A stretch of DNA of 64,000 nt from Pelagibacteraceae bacterium AG-390-L03. GTDB taxonomy: Bacteria > Pseudomonadota > Alphaproteobacteria > Pelagibacterales > Pelagibacteraceae. The stretch covers positions 57,320-121,319 of the forward strand of contig QCHA01000003.1 in NCBI GenBank assembly GCA_003279685.1. The letters run 5' to 3'. The notes beneath the pieces are model-generated. The model was not told the origin of the DNA and made no database searches. It saw only the letters and a program-made list of their open reading frames with translations. The translations under genes and the position numbers were made by a program. Below are positions 7,658 to 17,070 of this stretch, one piece after another (the first letter of the stretch is position 1; the number at the start of each line of letters is the position of its first letter).

Positions 7658-8755
7658 TCAAAGAACTCTTCCATAAACATCTTGATATCTAACAATATCT
7701 GTTTCCTTGAGAATTGATCCTATTTGAGCTTCCATAATTTTTACAGGTTTTTTCCCAGGATTTTGAATTCTGTGAATAGATTCTTTAGGTATACCAATTC
7801 CTTGGTCAGAAACCGAAACAATATTTAAATCACCCTCTTTTTTAAATGTAATTGATACTTCTTTATTTTTGTCACTATACTTAATAGCGTTATCTATTAG
7901 GTTGGTGAAAATTTCTATTAATTTATCTCTATCGCCAATTATTCTAAAATTATCCACTTTATGAAAGTTCAATTTAATATTATTTCTACTGACTAATTTT
8001 TCATATGTTTTAATTACATATTCTATCAACTCAGTTAAATCTATTTCATGAGTAGGTCTTATGTGCTCTTGTAATTCAATTTTAGATAATGACAATAAAT
8101 CCCTAATTAGATTTTCCATCCTTTCAGATTGTGAGGTCATTACTGGAAGTAAGTTAGTAACTTCAGAATTTTTCTTTAATTCAGAATTATTTTCAAATGT
8201 TTCAAGTCCCATTTTGATCGATTGTAGTGGTGTTCTTAATTCATGCGAAACATTTGCAACAAAATCTGATTTTAATTGTTGGAATTTATGAAATTCAGTT
8301 AGATCTCTAATAAATAAGAAGCATGAAGTTTCATCAAAGAATAAATTATTCTTATCAAGATAAATCGTAATATTTAATCTAAAAGTTGACTGACTTCTGA
8401 TTTCGATTTCTAGATCAGTTAAATTATTTCCATCAAAAGCTTTATCAATGGAACTTAATAAGTCAGGGTTTCTTAAAAAGGCACTAATATTTTCACCTAT
8501 TTTAGTTTGAAACCATTCTGATGCTGAGTTGTTAGTATAAATTATTTTTTTTGATTTATCTAAAATTAAGATGCCCTCAGGAATATAATTTAGTAAATTA
8601 TAAATATTTTTTCGATAATCTTTACTTTCAATTATTTTTATTTGATCATTATTTTTATTTTCATCGGTATTAATGCCCAGTACTCTTTCTTTTTTCAATA
8701 ATAGAAAAGTCAATAAACCGATTATAATTAATAAAATTATGGTTAAAAGTTCCAT
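7658..8755 (-). CDS. Chimeric sensor histidine kinase with ManC C-terminal tail
   Basis: Residues 1-328 are a PhoR-like kinase: membrane segment (about 4-20), PAS domain (about 50-155, YIPEGILILD), HisKA with His171 in VSHELRTPL, N box NLIDNAIKYS near 286, and G1 DQGIGIP near 317. At SIHRI (about 327-330) the sequence leaves the kinase family and continues as the last 38 residues of ManC (HRIQNPGKKPVK ... YQDVYGRV), almost identical to the end of the manC gene at 11102-12307. The F and G2 boxes and the ATP lid are therefore missing, and autokinase activity is unlikely. The matching 114 nt are 87% identical to manC, with 14 of 15 differences synonymous. It is paralogous to the kinase at 3198-4352. 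It could be a pseudogene, a decoy or phosphatase-only sensor, or an assembly join. Confidence 0.85.
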   Translation of the reverse strand: MELLTIILLIIIGLLTFLLLKKERVLGINTDENKNNDQIKIIESKDYRKNIYNLLNYIPEGILILDKSKKIIYTNNSASEWFQTKIGENISAFLRNPDLLSSIDKAFDGNNLTDLEIEIRSQSTFRLNITIYLDKNNLFFDETSCFLFIRDLTEFHKFQQLKSDFVANVSHELRTPLQSIKMGLETFENNSELKKNSEVTNLLPVMTSQSERMENLIRDLLSLSKIELQEHIRPTHEIDLTELIEYVIKTYEKLVSRNNIKLNFHKVDNFRIIGDRDKLIEIFTNLIDNAIKYSDKNKEVSITFKKEGDLNIVSVSDQGIGIPKESIHRIQNPGKKPVKIMEAQIGSILKETDIVRYQDVYGRVL

Positions 8756-8796
8756 TAAATTATACTAATAGGTTTAAGTGATTAGTAAATAATTAA

Positions 8797-8967
8797 TTAT
8801 TTAGCAAAAGCAGAAACTAATTCTTTTAATTTTAACTTTTCTTTTTTTAAAGTTCTTAACTGCTCCCAAGATGAGAACGTTCTGTCATTAAGTCTTAATT
8901 TAGTTAGGTGATTAATTTCTAGTTCTATTTTTTTATGTTTTTTTATTAGCTCTTTAAAAGCTTTCAT
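8797..8967 (-). CDS. YdcH-like (DUF465) small coiled-coil protein
   Basis: A 56-residue protein opening MKAFKELIKKHKKIELEI and ending KKEKLKLKELVSAFAK. The pattern, a KH..le.ei heptad followed by a K-K-x-K-L-x-L-K-D/E segment, is that of the small DUF465/YdcH family common in alphaproteobacteria. It is probably a short helical hairpin of unknown function. Transcribed on minus, upstream of the chimeric kinase, with a 41-nt gap. Confidence 0.7.
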   Translation of the reverse strand: MKAFKELIKKHKKIELEINHLTKLRLNDRTFSSWEQLRTLKKEKLKLKELVSAFAK

Positions 8968-9074
8968 ATTGAATCACTATATCATATTTTTGAAATTCAA
9001 GTTGTTGATAACTAAATATTTTTAATTTTAAATTTTTAAAAAATTAAAAAAAAAGGTCTCTTAAATAAATAAGT

Positions 9075-9165
9075 AAAAAAAGCTGAATTATATTTTTTGC
9101 TTTTATATTTCTTGTGCGGTATGATCTATCTGAGTCCCGCTCTAATTCAGCCTTGTGCTGACAAT
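9075..9165 (-). ncRNA. Candidate structured RNA or attenuator upstream of the YdcH-like gene
   Basis: On the minus strand GCTGAATTA (9090-9082 complement side) pairs perfectly with TAATTCAGC about 52 nt away and is followed by TTTTTTT, like an intrinsic terminator with a large internal domain. The internal part can form GCGG/CCGC and GAG/CTC hairpins. Just upstream, TCAGC and GCTGA can form a competing hairpin (loop ACAAG) that uses the same GCTGA. Mutually exclusive pairings of this kind are typical of attenuators. I match it to no known RNA family. Confidence 0.35.
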
Positions 9166-9201
9166 CAATAATTAAAATTAACAAATTAAAGTGTCAAAAT
9201 T

Positions 9202-9351
9202 ATGATTTTGAAATTGATAAAATTACTGTGTTTTTTGGGATTACATAATTACAAAACAATTAATATTGAATTTGGCTTTAATCCAACTGACAGAGTTACA
9301 ACCCTAGAATGTAAAAATTGCGGTTTTACTAAAATTAAATCGGGTGGGTAA
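9202..9351 (+). CDS. Small CxxC protein, unknown
   Basis: A 49-residue frame with one hydrophobic N-terminal stretch (ILKLIKLLCFLGLH) and a C-terminal CKNCGFTKIKSGG. The CxxC near the end plus an earlier Cys and His resemble the very small zinc-ribbon-like phage and genomic-island proteins with a GLHxY motif. No strong ribosome site is visible, so the call rests on the compact motif content and on the next gene starting 11 nt after its stop. Confidence 0.5.
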   Translation: MILKLIKLLCFLGLHNYKTINIEFGFNPTDRVTTLECKNCGFTKIKSGG

Positions 9352-9362
9352 AATTTATATTA

Positions 9363-9881
9363 ATGAAAAGTATTAGAAAAAATATTGAAATAAGAAGATT
9401 TTTAGAATGGTCAAAAATAGTAAGGGGAAAACCAATTCAAATAAGATTGTATGAATTAATATATTTTGAATTACTTGAGTTGTGGCTTCAATTAAATAAA
9501 CCACCCTTAAGAAGACTAATATATGAAACTATTAACTCAGAAGATTATGATGAAAAATTTATTAAAGGAAATATTTTTCAAGAATATATTAATCAAATTT
9601 TAGAAACTCCATGTGAGGACGAGACTGGATATTACAATCCTGACTCAAGAGAAATACTATCTAAAGTTAACATTAAAGAATTATACGATGTAAAGTTTTT
9701 AATAAAAAGTGAATTGAATACTGTAATTATGATTGATAGATACAATGCTGTTTATACTTTTTGTAGATTATACGAAGAATGGTGTTTAAAGAAAAAATCT
9801 GAACAAGTTGAAGATGTCACTAAAAAAGAAAGATTTGATGTAACAAAAGATTTACCAATAAAAATTTCCACACAAAGATAG
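9363..9881 (+). CDS. Hypothetical protein, 172 residues, unknown
   Basis: Soluble, mixed-charge protein with no signal peptide, membrane segment or known motif. It is aromatic-rich (several Trp and Tyr), mostly predicted helical by eye, with two scattered Cys in the C-terminal half and a charged tail. It begins 11 nt after the CxxC gene and is likely in the same transcript. Base and codon use look like the rest of the window. It lies in the accessory-looking segment between the chimeric kinase and the decayed kinase remnant. Confidence 0.65.
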   Translation: MKSIRKNIEIRRFLEWSKIVRGKPIQIRLYELIYFELLELWLQLNKPPLRRLIYETINSEDYDEKFIKGNIFQEYINQILETPCEDETGYYNPDSREILSKVNIKELYDVKFLIKSELNTVIMIDRYNAVYTFCRLYEEWCLKKKSEQVEDVTKKERFDVTKDLPIKISTQR

Positions 9882-9914
9882 ATATACGTAACCTCAACAT
9901 AAACATCTAGATCC

Positions 9915-10025
9915 CTAATATTCTTTTTTTTTATTAATAAAAAAAGTTAATAATCCAATGATAATTTTTATGATAATTTGTAAAAGTTACATTAAATTTA
10001 ACTAAATATTTAAATTAACTACTTA
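9915..10025 (-). pseudogene. Decayed 5' end of a second histidine-kinase copy
   Basis: Read on minus from 9992, the codons give M, stop, LLQIIIKIIIGLLTFFINKKKEY, stop. Apart from the stop at codon 2 this follows the start of the chimeric kinase (MELLTIILLIIIGLLTFLLL). Nucleotides match the 8700-8757 region at roughly 74% over about 58 nt, and weaker similarity continues past the ATG into the upstream flank. It therefore looks like a remnant of a duplicated kinase 5' region, in the same orientation and 1.2 kb away. Confidence 0.55.
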
Positions 10026-10069
10026 AAAATTTGAATTTTCTCTAAAAATGAATAAAAGAATTCATCGTT

Positions 10070-10255
10070 ATGAAAAAAAATCAAAAAAAATATGGTTACT
10101 CAAAAACTGAATGGAAAAACATGAGTCCAATCAGAAAATTGGAGAGAAAACTTGATAGAGTTAATCATATAATGGAGCTTATTAGAACAGTTGTTCCTGT
10201 AATGTTGTTGCTTCTGAATACAATAATTATATTAAAATTATTCAATTATATTTAA
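10070..10255 (+). CDS. Small single-pass membrane protein, unknown
   Basis: A 61-residue protein with a basic N-terminal half (KKNQKKYGYSKTEWKNMSPI) and one C-terminal membrane helix at about residues 38-60 (LIRTVVPVMLLLLNTIIILK). Likely an inner-membrane peptide with its basic part in the cytoplasm. It is convergent with the EamA transporter gene and the stop codons overlap by 4 nt. No family recognised and no clear ribosome site. Confidence 0.5.
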   Translation: MKKNQKKYGYSKTEWKNMSPIRKLERKLDRVNHIMELIRTVVPVMLLLLNTIIILKLFNYI

Positions 10256-11094
10256 AATAATTTAATCCCAATAACACCAATAACTATTAGTAAAATAGAT
10301 ATAATTTTTTTTAGATTTATCGTTTCTTTCAAGAAAAAATATCCAATAAATATTGAGAAAAATATACTCGTTTCTCTCAGAGCTGCAACTAGAGGAATTG
10401 GAGCCTTCGTAAAGCCCCAAACAACAATTACATAAATAACAAAAGATATAGAACCCCCTACCCAAAATATCATTTTTGCATCTTTAAAAACTTTTGAAAT
10501 AATATCTTCATGTTTATTAAGTTTTAAAATGATGGGAAAAAGTAAAGCACTAAACAAAAAAGAGAAACTAATATAAGATATTGCAGAGACACTTACCCTT
10601 GCCCCATATCCATCAATTAAAGAATAAAGACTAATGAACGACCCAGTAAGTAACGCGTATTTAATTATTTCAAATTGATTTTTATCTTTTGATCCAAATA
10701 ATCCTAGAACCATTATTCCAACACATATAAATAAAATTGAAATTATAGTTGCTACTTTAAATACAACCCCAAGAAAGATTAAAGATATTAATGTAGCTAA
10801 TAGAGGACCAAATCCTCTAAATATAGGATACACATTTGTGTAGTCTCCTACCTTATAAGAATTTATCATATACCACTGATATCCCTGATGAGCTATGACG
10901 CTAGCAATTATATAAGGTAACGACTCTTTTCCTGGTAAAGGAAAATAAATTATACATAACAAAGCCAAAGGTATATGCCCTAAAACAATAGCTAAAACTG
11001 CAATTACTTTATCTGGATGATGTTTTACCATTGCATTCCAAATTGCATGCATAACAGTAGCTAATAAAATTATAATAAAAACTGTAGTATCCAT
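10252..11094 (-). CDS. EamA/DMT-family membrane transporter
   Basis: A 280-residue inner-membrane protein with about ten hydrophobic helices in two repeats, as in the drug/metabolite transporter superfamily. Seen: N-terminal helix with HAIWNAMVKH, and the second-repeat features RETSIFFSIFIGYFFLKE followed by a last helix. Members export or import small metabolites, and the substrate cannot be inferred. It lies 7 nt downstream of manC on the same strand and is probably co-transcribed. Confidence 0.82.
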   Translation of the reverse strand: MDTTVFIIILLATVMHAIWNAMVKHHPDKVIAVLAIVLGHIPLALLCIIYFPLPGKESLPYIIASVIAHQGYQWYMINSYKVGDYTNVYPIFRGFGPLLATLISLIFLGVVFKVATIISILFICVGIMVLGLFGSKDKNQFEIIKYALLTGSFISLYSLIDGYGARVSVSAISYISFSFLFSALLFPIILKLNKHEDIISKVFKDAKMIFWVGGSISFVIYVIVVWGFTKAPIPLVAALRETSIFFSIFIGYFFLKETINLKKIISILLIVIGVIGIKLF

Positions 11095-11101
11095 TATTTT
11101 G

Positions 11102-12307
11102 TTATTTTACTCTGCCGTAAACATCCTGATATCTAACAATATCTGTCTCTTTAAGAATTGATCCTACTTGTGCTTCCATAATTTTAACTGGCTTTTTTCC
11201 AGGGTTTTGAATTCTATGAATAGCCTGAAGAGGTATAAATATATGCTCATTAGGTTTCATTTTAAAATTATCTTTATTGAGAGTTATCTTTGGGTTTCCT
11301 TGTGTGACTAACCAATGTTCAGCTCTATGATGATGCTTTTGTAGACTTAAAATACCTTTAGTTCTTACAAATAATTCTTTAATTAAGAACTCTTTTCCCT
11401 CAAACAAATTAGTATACCTACCCCATGGTCGGTAAAATACATTCTTTTTCTTAATGTATTTATTTTTATTTTTGGCATACATTTTTAAGATCTCTTTCCA
11501 ACTTCCAAGATCTGACCAAGGAATATCTAGTTTAATAGCATTAATTTGTTTTGTTTTTTCTAAAATTGCATAATCAAAGGATTTCGCAGTTGCTTTTTCA
11601 AATGATGATTTGCTCAAGTAATAGGTATTATCTTTGAATTTTGCTTTTTTAATTGCGTTAATACAGTTTCTATAAATAACAGGTTGCTTTTTTTTAAAGT
11701 TATTGATTATTGAGTCTTTTCTAAGAAAAAACATTCCTGAATTCCAATATCCTTTTTGTTTTATAACTTGTTTAGCTTTAGATTCTTTTGGTTTTTCAAT
11801 AAATTTAGTTACTTTATTAATATTTCCTTTAACCTTTTTAGTTATAAAATAACCATATTCACTTGAAGGGGATGTGGGTTTAATACCAAATATAAAGATG
11901 TTTTCATCAGTTAAATTTGATTTATTTTTATTAATAGCTTTATTAAAAACACTCATTTTTTCAATTAAATGATCAGCAGTAAAAAACATCAATGGTTGAT
12001 CGTTTGGAATGTCTTTGATTAAGGCGGTACTTAATATAGCTGGAGCTGTATTTCTTTTTGCAGGTTCTAAAACTATTTTGTATTTTTTGATCTTATTTTT
12101 TTTAAGATGTTTTTTAACTTCATTAAGGTATTTTTTATTAGTGCTTATAATTGGTTCATCATAAATAGATGCTTTAGTTCTATCTAAAGTTTTGTCTAAT
12201 AAAGTCCAGTTACCAAAATCAATAAATTGTTTTGCTTGATGATTTTTAGAGTTAGACCAAAGACGTGTTCCAGCGCCACCACATAAAATGACTGGACGAA
12301 TTTTCAT
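11102..12307 (-). CDS. manC: Mannose-1-phosphate guanylyltransferase ManC (short form)
   Basis: Makes GDP-mannose from mannose-1-phosphate and GTP for surface sugars. Seen: nucleotidyltransferase signature CGGAGTRLWSNSK, EPAKRNTAPA, TADHLI, the FIEKP region, WNSGMFF, and a C-terminal cupin of the type II phosphomannose isomerase kind (PWGRY, LQKHHHRAEHW, HRIQNPG). At 401 residues it is about 60-70 shorter than usual: the linker between WSDLGSW and PWGRY has nearly vanished, so it may have lost or altered the isomerase part. Start ATG overlaps the ilvD stop by 1 nt. Its last 38 codons recur as the tail of the chimeric kinase at 7658. Confidence 0.9.
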   Translation of the reverse strand: MKIRPVILCGGAGTRLWSNSKNHQAKQFIDFGNWTLLDKTLDRTKASIYDEPIISTNKKYLNEVKKHLKKNKIKKYKIVLEPAKRNTAPAILSTALIKDIPNDQPLMFFTADHLIEKMSVFNKAINKNKSNLTDENIFIFGIKPTSPSSEYGYFITKKVKGNINKVTKFIEKPKESKAKQVIKQKGYWNSGMFFLRKDSIINNFKKKQPVIYRNCINAIKKAKFKDNTYYLSKSSFEKATAKSFDYAILEKTKQINAIKLDIPWSDLGSWKEILKMYAKNKNKYIKKKNVFYRPWGRYTNLFEGKEFLIKELFVRTKGILSLQKHHHRAEHWLVTQGNPKITLNKDNFKMKPNEHIFIPLQAIHRIQNPGKKPVKIMEAQVGSILKETDIVRYQDVYGRVK

Positions 12308-14025
12308 TAAATTTCTGAATAATCCTTAACTTCTTTTTTCTTACCTGGATGAGTTGGTGCTCCTAAATAAGCTGGTCCTACTGTTTGTGCATATTTCCAT
12401 AAAGTACCAGATCCAAAATCTGATTTTCTAACCTTCCATTTTCTTTTCCTTGCAGCCATTTCTTTTTTAGAAAGTCTTACATTGATAGTTCCTTTTTTGG
12501 CATCTATATCGATGATGTCCCCTGTACGTAAAAGGCCTATAGGACCTCCTAGAGCGGCCTCAGGGCCCACATGACCCACACAAAAGCCTCTTGTAGCACC
12601 AGAGAACCTACCATCCGTAATAAGAGCTACTTTCTCTCCTTTTCCTTGTCCGTATATAGCTCCTGTTGTTGATAGCATTTCTCTCATACCGGGTCCTCCA
12701 ACAGGGCCTTCATATCTAATAATAATTACGTCACCATCATTATACTTTTTACTTTGAACAGCTTGCATAGCACTTTCTTCATTATCAAAGCATCTTGCTT
12801 TTCCAGTGAATTGTAATTTCTTTAATCCTGCAACTTTAACTATTGCTCCTTCTGGAGCTAAATTACCTTTTAACCCAACTACACCACCTGTTGGTGATAA
12901 AGGATCTTTATAAGATCTCATTACTTTTTGTTTTGGATTGAATTTAATATTTTTTAAATTTTCTTTCATGGTTTTTCCAGTGACAGTCATACAATCACCA
13001 TGAATAAAACCACCTTCGTATAAAGTTTTAAGTAACATTGGAACACCCCCTGCTAACCACATATCTTTTGCAACATATTTTCCACCTGGTTTTAAGTCTG
13101 CTAAATAAGGAGTTCTTTTAAAAATTTTAGCAACATCCATTAAATCAAATTTTATACCAGCTTCATTAGCAATTGCTGGTAAGTGTAATCCTGCATTAGT
13201 TGATCCACCTGTTGCAGCAACTATTGTTGCAGCATTTTCTAATGCTTTCTTGGTTACTATATCTCTTGGTTTAATTCCTTTTTTTAAAAGGTTCATAACC
13301 ATCTTTCCACTTGCTTTAGCGTATTTATCTCTTTCTTCATAAGGAGCTGGTGTTCCAGCTGAATAAGGAAGCGCTAAGCCAATTGCTTCAGATACACATG
13401 CCATAGTGTTTGCTGTGAATTGACCACCACACGCACCAGCGCTTGGACAAGCAACTAATTCTAATTTTCTAAGCTCTGCTGCAGACATTTGACCTGAAGA
13501 ATGTTTTCCAACTGCTTCGAATACATCAACAACAGTAACATCTTTACCTTTATATCTTCCTGGAAGAATTGATCCTCCATAAATAAATACACTTGGAACA
13601 TTCAATCTAACCATAGACATCATTAATCCAGGTAAAGATTTATCACATCCTGCAATACCGACTAATGCATCGTAACAATGTCCTCTAACAGTAAGTTCAG
13701 CAGAGTCTGCTATAACTTCTCTTGATATCAAAGAAGATTTCATTCCTTCATGACCCATTGCAATACCATCAGTAACTGTGATGGTGCAAAATTCTCGAGG
13801 TGTTCCACCATTAGCTCTCACACCTTTTTTAACCGATTGAGCTTGTCTCATCAGGGCAATATTACAAGGAGCAGCCTCATTCCAAGTCGATACAACACCA
13901 ACAAAAGGTTTTGCTACATCTTTTTCAGTTTCTCCCATTGCATAATAAAATGATCTGTGAGGAGCTCTATCTGCTCCTAATGATGTATGTCTACTTGGAA
14001 GTTTCTTTTTATTAAATTTTGCCAT
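12307..14025 (-). CDS. ilvD: Dihydroxy-acid dehydratase IlvD
   Basis: Fourth step of branched-chain amino-acid synthesis: dehydrates 2,3-dihydroxy acids to 2-oxo acids using an Fe-S cluster. Length of 572 is normal. Seen: GCDKSLPG with the cluster Cys, [16 protein letters not shown] with further Cys ligands, [23 protein letters not shown] and [11 protein letters not shown]. It is coupled at both ends by 1-nt TAATG overlaps, with valS upstream and manC downstream, so all three are one transcript. Confidence 0.97.
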   Translation of the reverse strand: MAKFNKKKLPSRHTSLGADRAPHRSFYYAMGETEKDVAKPFVGVVSTWNEAAPCNIALMRQAQSVKKGVRANGGTPREFCTITVTDGIAMGHEGMKSSLISREVIADSAELTVRGHCYDALVGIAGCDKSLPGLMMSMVRLNVPSVFIYGGSILPGRYKGKDVTVVDVFEAVGKHSSGQMSAAELRKLELVACPSAGACGGQFTANTMACVSEAIGLALPYSAGTPAPYEERDKYAKASGKMVMNLLKKGIKPRDIVTKKALENAATIVAATGGSTNAGLHLPAIANEAGIKFDLMDVAKIFKRTPYLADLKPGGKYVAKDMWLAGGVPMLLKTLYEGGFIHGDCMTVTGKTMKENLKNIKFNPKQKVMRSYKDPLSPTGGVVGLKGNLAPEGAIVKVAGLKKLQFTGKARCFDNEESAMQAVQSKKYNDGDVIIIRYEGPVGGPGMREMLSTTGAIYGQGKGEKVALITDGRFSGATRGFCVGHVGPEAALGGPIGLLRTGDIIDIDAKKGTINVRLSKKEMAARKRKWKVRKSDFGSGTLWKYAQTVGPAYLGAPTHPGKKKEVKDYSEI

Positions 14026-16652
14026 TATATACCCTTTATTGTTACTAATATTTTATCAATATCACTCTTTAAATTATTATAATTAGTTTTTTCTTGTTCA
14101 ACAATCTCTTTTGGTGCTCTATCTACAAAACTTTTATTTTCCAATCTTTGAGATATCTTATTCATTTCATCTTTTATTCTATTTTGCTTGTTAGTTAAAT
14201 TTTCCTTTATGAGTTTTAAATCGACATCTTTATCAAAATAAATTTTAAATAAGTCACCTGAAACAACCATGGTCGCAGAAGGTTTGTCTAAGTCATTACC
14301 AAGAATATTGTTAATTCTTCCTAATTTTTTAAGGATAACTTCATTTTCATTGATAAATTTTTTTTGATTCTCGTTAATATTATTTATAGACATGTCTATA
14401 AATGAGCCAGGTCCAACATTAAGTTCATTCTTAAAAGACCTAATTTCAGATATTATTTCTATGATATTCTCAACCTGTTTAGTGTCAGCATCTTTATTAA
14501 TTTCGCCTGTTAGCCAATTAGCAAGCATTAAAAAGTCTTTACCAGACCTGTCAAATTTATTTTTAAGCCAAATTTCTTCAGTAACAAAAGGTATAAATGG
14601 ATGCAATAAAATCAGTATCTGTTTGAATACATAGCTTGAAACTTTTTTAACCTCAGATTTAGCTTCTTCATTATCTGAAAATAATATTGTTTTTGATAAT
14701 TCTAAATACCAATCACAATAAGAGTGCCAAGCAAATTGGTAAGCATTTTTTGCAGCTTCATCAAATCTATAATCTTCTAGATTTTTCTCAATTTTAGATT
14801 TTGCTTCAACTAGTTCAGCATAGATCCATTTATTAATATTAACTGATAAATTTGGAGCTTTATCAATATCAGAGAAATCGCATTCATTAGTGATTAAAAA
14901 ATTATTAGCATTCCATAATTTATTTAAAAAATTCCTATATCCTTTAACTCTATCTTCAGAAAGTTTTACATCTGTTCCAGGAGATGCCATTGAAAGAAGG
15001 GTAAATCTTAATGCATCTGCACTATATTTTTCAATTAAATCCAAGGGATCAATAACATTCCCTTTGGATTTAGACATTTTTTGACCCTTCTCATCTTTAA
15101 CTAATGCGTGAACATAAATATCCTTAAATGGTTCCTTATTTAAAAATTCTGTTCCAAACATAATCATTCTAGCAACCCAAAAAAATATAATATCAAAACC
15201 AGTTACTAAAACAGAAGTTGGATAAAATTTTTCAACGTATTCTTTATTGTCGGGCCAACCCAATGTTGCAAATGGCCAAAGACCAGATGAAAACCATGTA
15301 TCCAAAACATCTGGGTCACGAATTAATTCTTCATCTTTACCATAATGTTTGTTCGCTAACTTTTTTGCCTCATCTTCATCGTAAGCAACAAAGATTTTTT
15401 TATCTGGACCATACCAGGCAGGTATCTGATGACCCCACCAGAGTTGTCTTGAAATACACCATGGCTCTATATTGTTCATCCATTGAAAATAAGTTTTTGA
15501 CCAGTTTTCAGGAAAGAAATTTGTTTTTTTAGAATTAACAACTTCTTTAGCTTTTACAGATAATTTCTCAGCATCTGCAAACCATTGTTCGGTTAAAAAA
15601 GGTTCAATTATGGAATTAGATCTATCCCCATATGGAACTTTATTCTTAATGTTTTCTTCTTTGACAAAAAATTCTTGTTCTTTAAGTTCTTTTAAAATTC
15701 TTTTTCTTGCTTCAAATCTATCAAGTCCAATATAGTCATTAGGAGCATTTTCATTAATTTTACCAGCTTCAGTAAATATATTGACAATCTCAAGATTATT
15801 TCTTTGTCCGACATCATAGTCATTAAAATCATGTGCTGGTGTAATTTTTAGTGCTCCAGTTCCCTGTTCTGGATCTGCATAATCATCTTCTATAATTTTA
15901 ATCTTTCTATCAACAATTGGTATTGTAACGGTTTTACCAACAAATGTCTTGAACCTCTCATCTTTTGGATTAACAGCAATTGCAGTGTCGCCAAGCATGG
16001 TTTCAGGTCTTGTTGTTGCTATTGTTATAAATTCATCAGTTCCATCAATAGGATATCTAATATAATAAATTTTAGAGTTAACTTCTCTTTGATCTACTTC
16101 AAGATCAGAAATTGCTGTTTTTAAAACAGTATCCCAGTTTACTAATTTTTTATCCTTATAAATTAAATCTTTATTATAAAGATCCACAAAAACTTTAATT
16201 ACAGATTTTGAAAGATTTTCATCCATCGTAAAAGCATTACGTGACCAATCGCATGAACATCCAAGTTTTTTTAATTGATTAATAATAATGTCTCCATATT
16301 GATCTTTCCACTCCCAAACCTTTTCAATAAATTTATCTCTACCAATTTCATTTTTATTAACCTTTTCTGCTGTTAGTTTCCTCTCAACTAAAGCTTGAGT
16401 AGCAATACCAGCATGATCTGTACCTGGTTGCCATAAAGTTTCATAATTATTCATTCGATGATAACGGACTAATAAATCTTGAATAGAATTATTTAAAGCA
16501 TGTCCCATATGAAGACTGCCAGTTACATTGGGGGGAGGAATTACAATTGAGAATTTTTTTGTATTTTTTTGAGGTTTAAAAAGACCATGTTTTTCCCAAT
16601 AAGAATAAATCTTATTCTCAACATCAGAATGTATATATTTATCGCTACTCAT
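14025..16652 (-). CDS. valS: Valyl-tRNA synthetase ValS
   Basis: Charges tRNA-Val. Class I synthetase of 875 residues. Seen: the HIGH-type motif in [17 protein letters not shown] (about 38-54), the editing-domain [12 protein letters not shown], and [12 protein letters not shown] in the second half. The C-terminal about 70 residues form the ValS coiled-coil arm ([17 protein letters not shown]). First gene of a valS-ilvD-manC-EamA run, divergent from the tRNA-Cys gene. Confidence 0.97.
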   Translation of the reverse strand: MSSDKYIHSDVENKIYSYWEKHGLFKPQKNTKKFSIVIPPPNVTGSLHMGHALNNSIQDLLVRYHRMNNYETLWQPGTDHAGIATQALVERKLTAEKVNKNEIGRDKFIEKVWEWKDQYGDIIINQLKKLGCSCDWSRNAFTMDENLSKSVIKVFVDLYNKDLIYKDKKLVNWDTVLKTAISDLEVDQREVNSKIYYIRYPIDGTDEFITIATTRPETMLGDTAIAVNPKDERFKTFVGKTVTIPIVDRKIKIIEDDYADPEQGTGALKITPAHDFNDYDVGQRNNLEIVNIFTEAGKINENAPNDYIGLDRFEARKRILKELKEQEFFVKEENIKNKVPYGDRSNSIIEPFLTEQWFADAEKLSVKAKEVVNSKKTNFFPENWSKTYFQWMNNIEPWCISRQLWWGHQIPAWYGPDKKIFVAYDEDEAKKLANKHYGKDEELIRDPDVLDTWFSSGLWPFATLGWPDNKEYVEKFYPTSVLVTGFDIIFFWVARMIMFGTEFLNKEPFKDIYVHALVKDEKGQKMSKSKGNVIDPLDLIEKYSADALRFTLLSMASPGTDVKLSEDRVKGYRNFLNKLWNANNFLITNECDFSDIDKAPNLSVNINKWIYAELVEAKSKIEKNLEDYRFDEAAKNAYQFAWHSYCDWYLELSKTILFSDNEEAKSEVKKVSSYVFKQILILLHPFIPFVTEEIWLKNKFDRSGKDFLMLANWLTGEINKDADTKQVENIIEIISEIRSFKNELNVGPGSFIDMSINNINENQKKFINENEVILKKLGRINNILGNDLDKPSATMVVSGDLFKIYFDKDVDLKLIKENLTNKQNRIKDEMNKISQRLENKSFVDRAPKEIVEQEKTNYNNLKSDIDKILVTIKGI

Positions 16653-16776
16653 CTATGTTTAAAGTTTATAATTTAATAATTTAAATTAACAATAATCAAT
16701 TTAGATCGTTATTTAATAGACTAATTAGAAAAATTTAATATAAAAAGGCATCTGAAGCTATTAGTCTAAACAAGAG

Positions 16777-16850
16777 GGCAACGTGGCGGAATGGTTACGC
16801 AGAGGATTGCAAATCCTTGTATCCCGGTTCGATTCCGGGCGTTGCCTCCA
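16777..16850 (+). tRNA. tRNA-Cys (GCA)
   Basis: Full cloverleaf: acceptor GGCAACG / CGTTGCC with discriminator T, anticodon stem AGGAT/ATCCT around loop TTGCAAA (GCA at 16809-16811), T-arm CCCGGTTCGATTCCGGG, and encoded CCA. The T at the discriminator position fits Cys. Confidence 0.96.
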
Positions 16851-16900
16851 AAAAAAATCTTGTTTTAGCTCTAAAAAAAAGTAAGTTGAGTTTTTTATAT

Positions 16901-16976
16901 TCCTCGGTAGCTCAGTTGGTAGAGCAGTTGACTGTTAATCAATTGGTCGCAGGTTCGAGTCCTGCCCGAGGAGCCA
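16901..16976 (+). tRNA. tRNA-Asn (GTT)
   Basis: Full cloverleaf: acceptor TCCTCGG / CCGAGGA, D-arm CTCAGTTGGTAGAG, anticodon GTT at 16934-16936, T-arm CAGGTTCGAGTCCTG, and encoded CCA. It lies 50 nt after tRNA-Cys and may share its transcript. Confidence 0.96.
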
Positions 16977-17070
16977 AAAAAAATGTTTTTAAATAATATT
17001 ACTTAATTATAAATAATTAATGTTAAAGCAAAATTTGCTGAATTAAATTTTGGGGTCTCAAATAAAAAAA

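Noticed and set aside
7658..7780. Kinase end seen as a simple frameshift truncation
   Set aside because: The tail is in frame and matches ManC in 37 of 38 residues, so it is a fusion and not random read-through.
15218..15532. 104-residue plus-strand frame inside valS
   Set aside because: Antisense shadow of well-conserved ValS coding sequence, with no ribosome site.
17027..17039. Inverted repeat AGCAAAATTTGCT near the XRE gene as a terminator
   Set aside because: Too short, one-nt loop, and no clean T-run.
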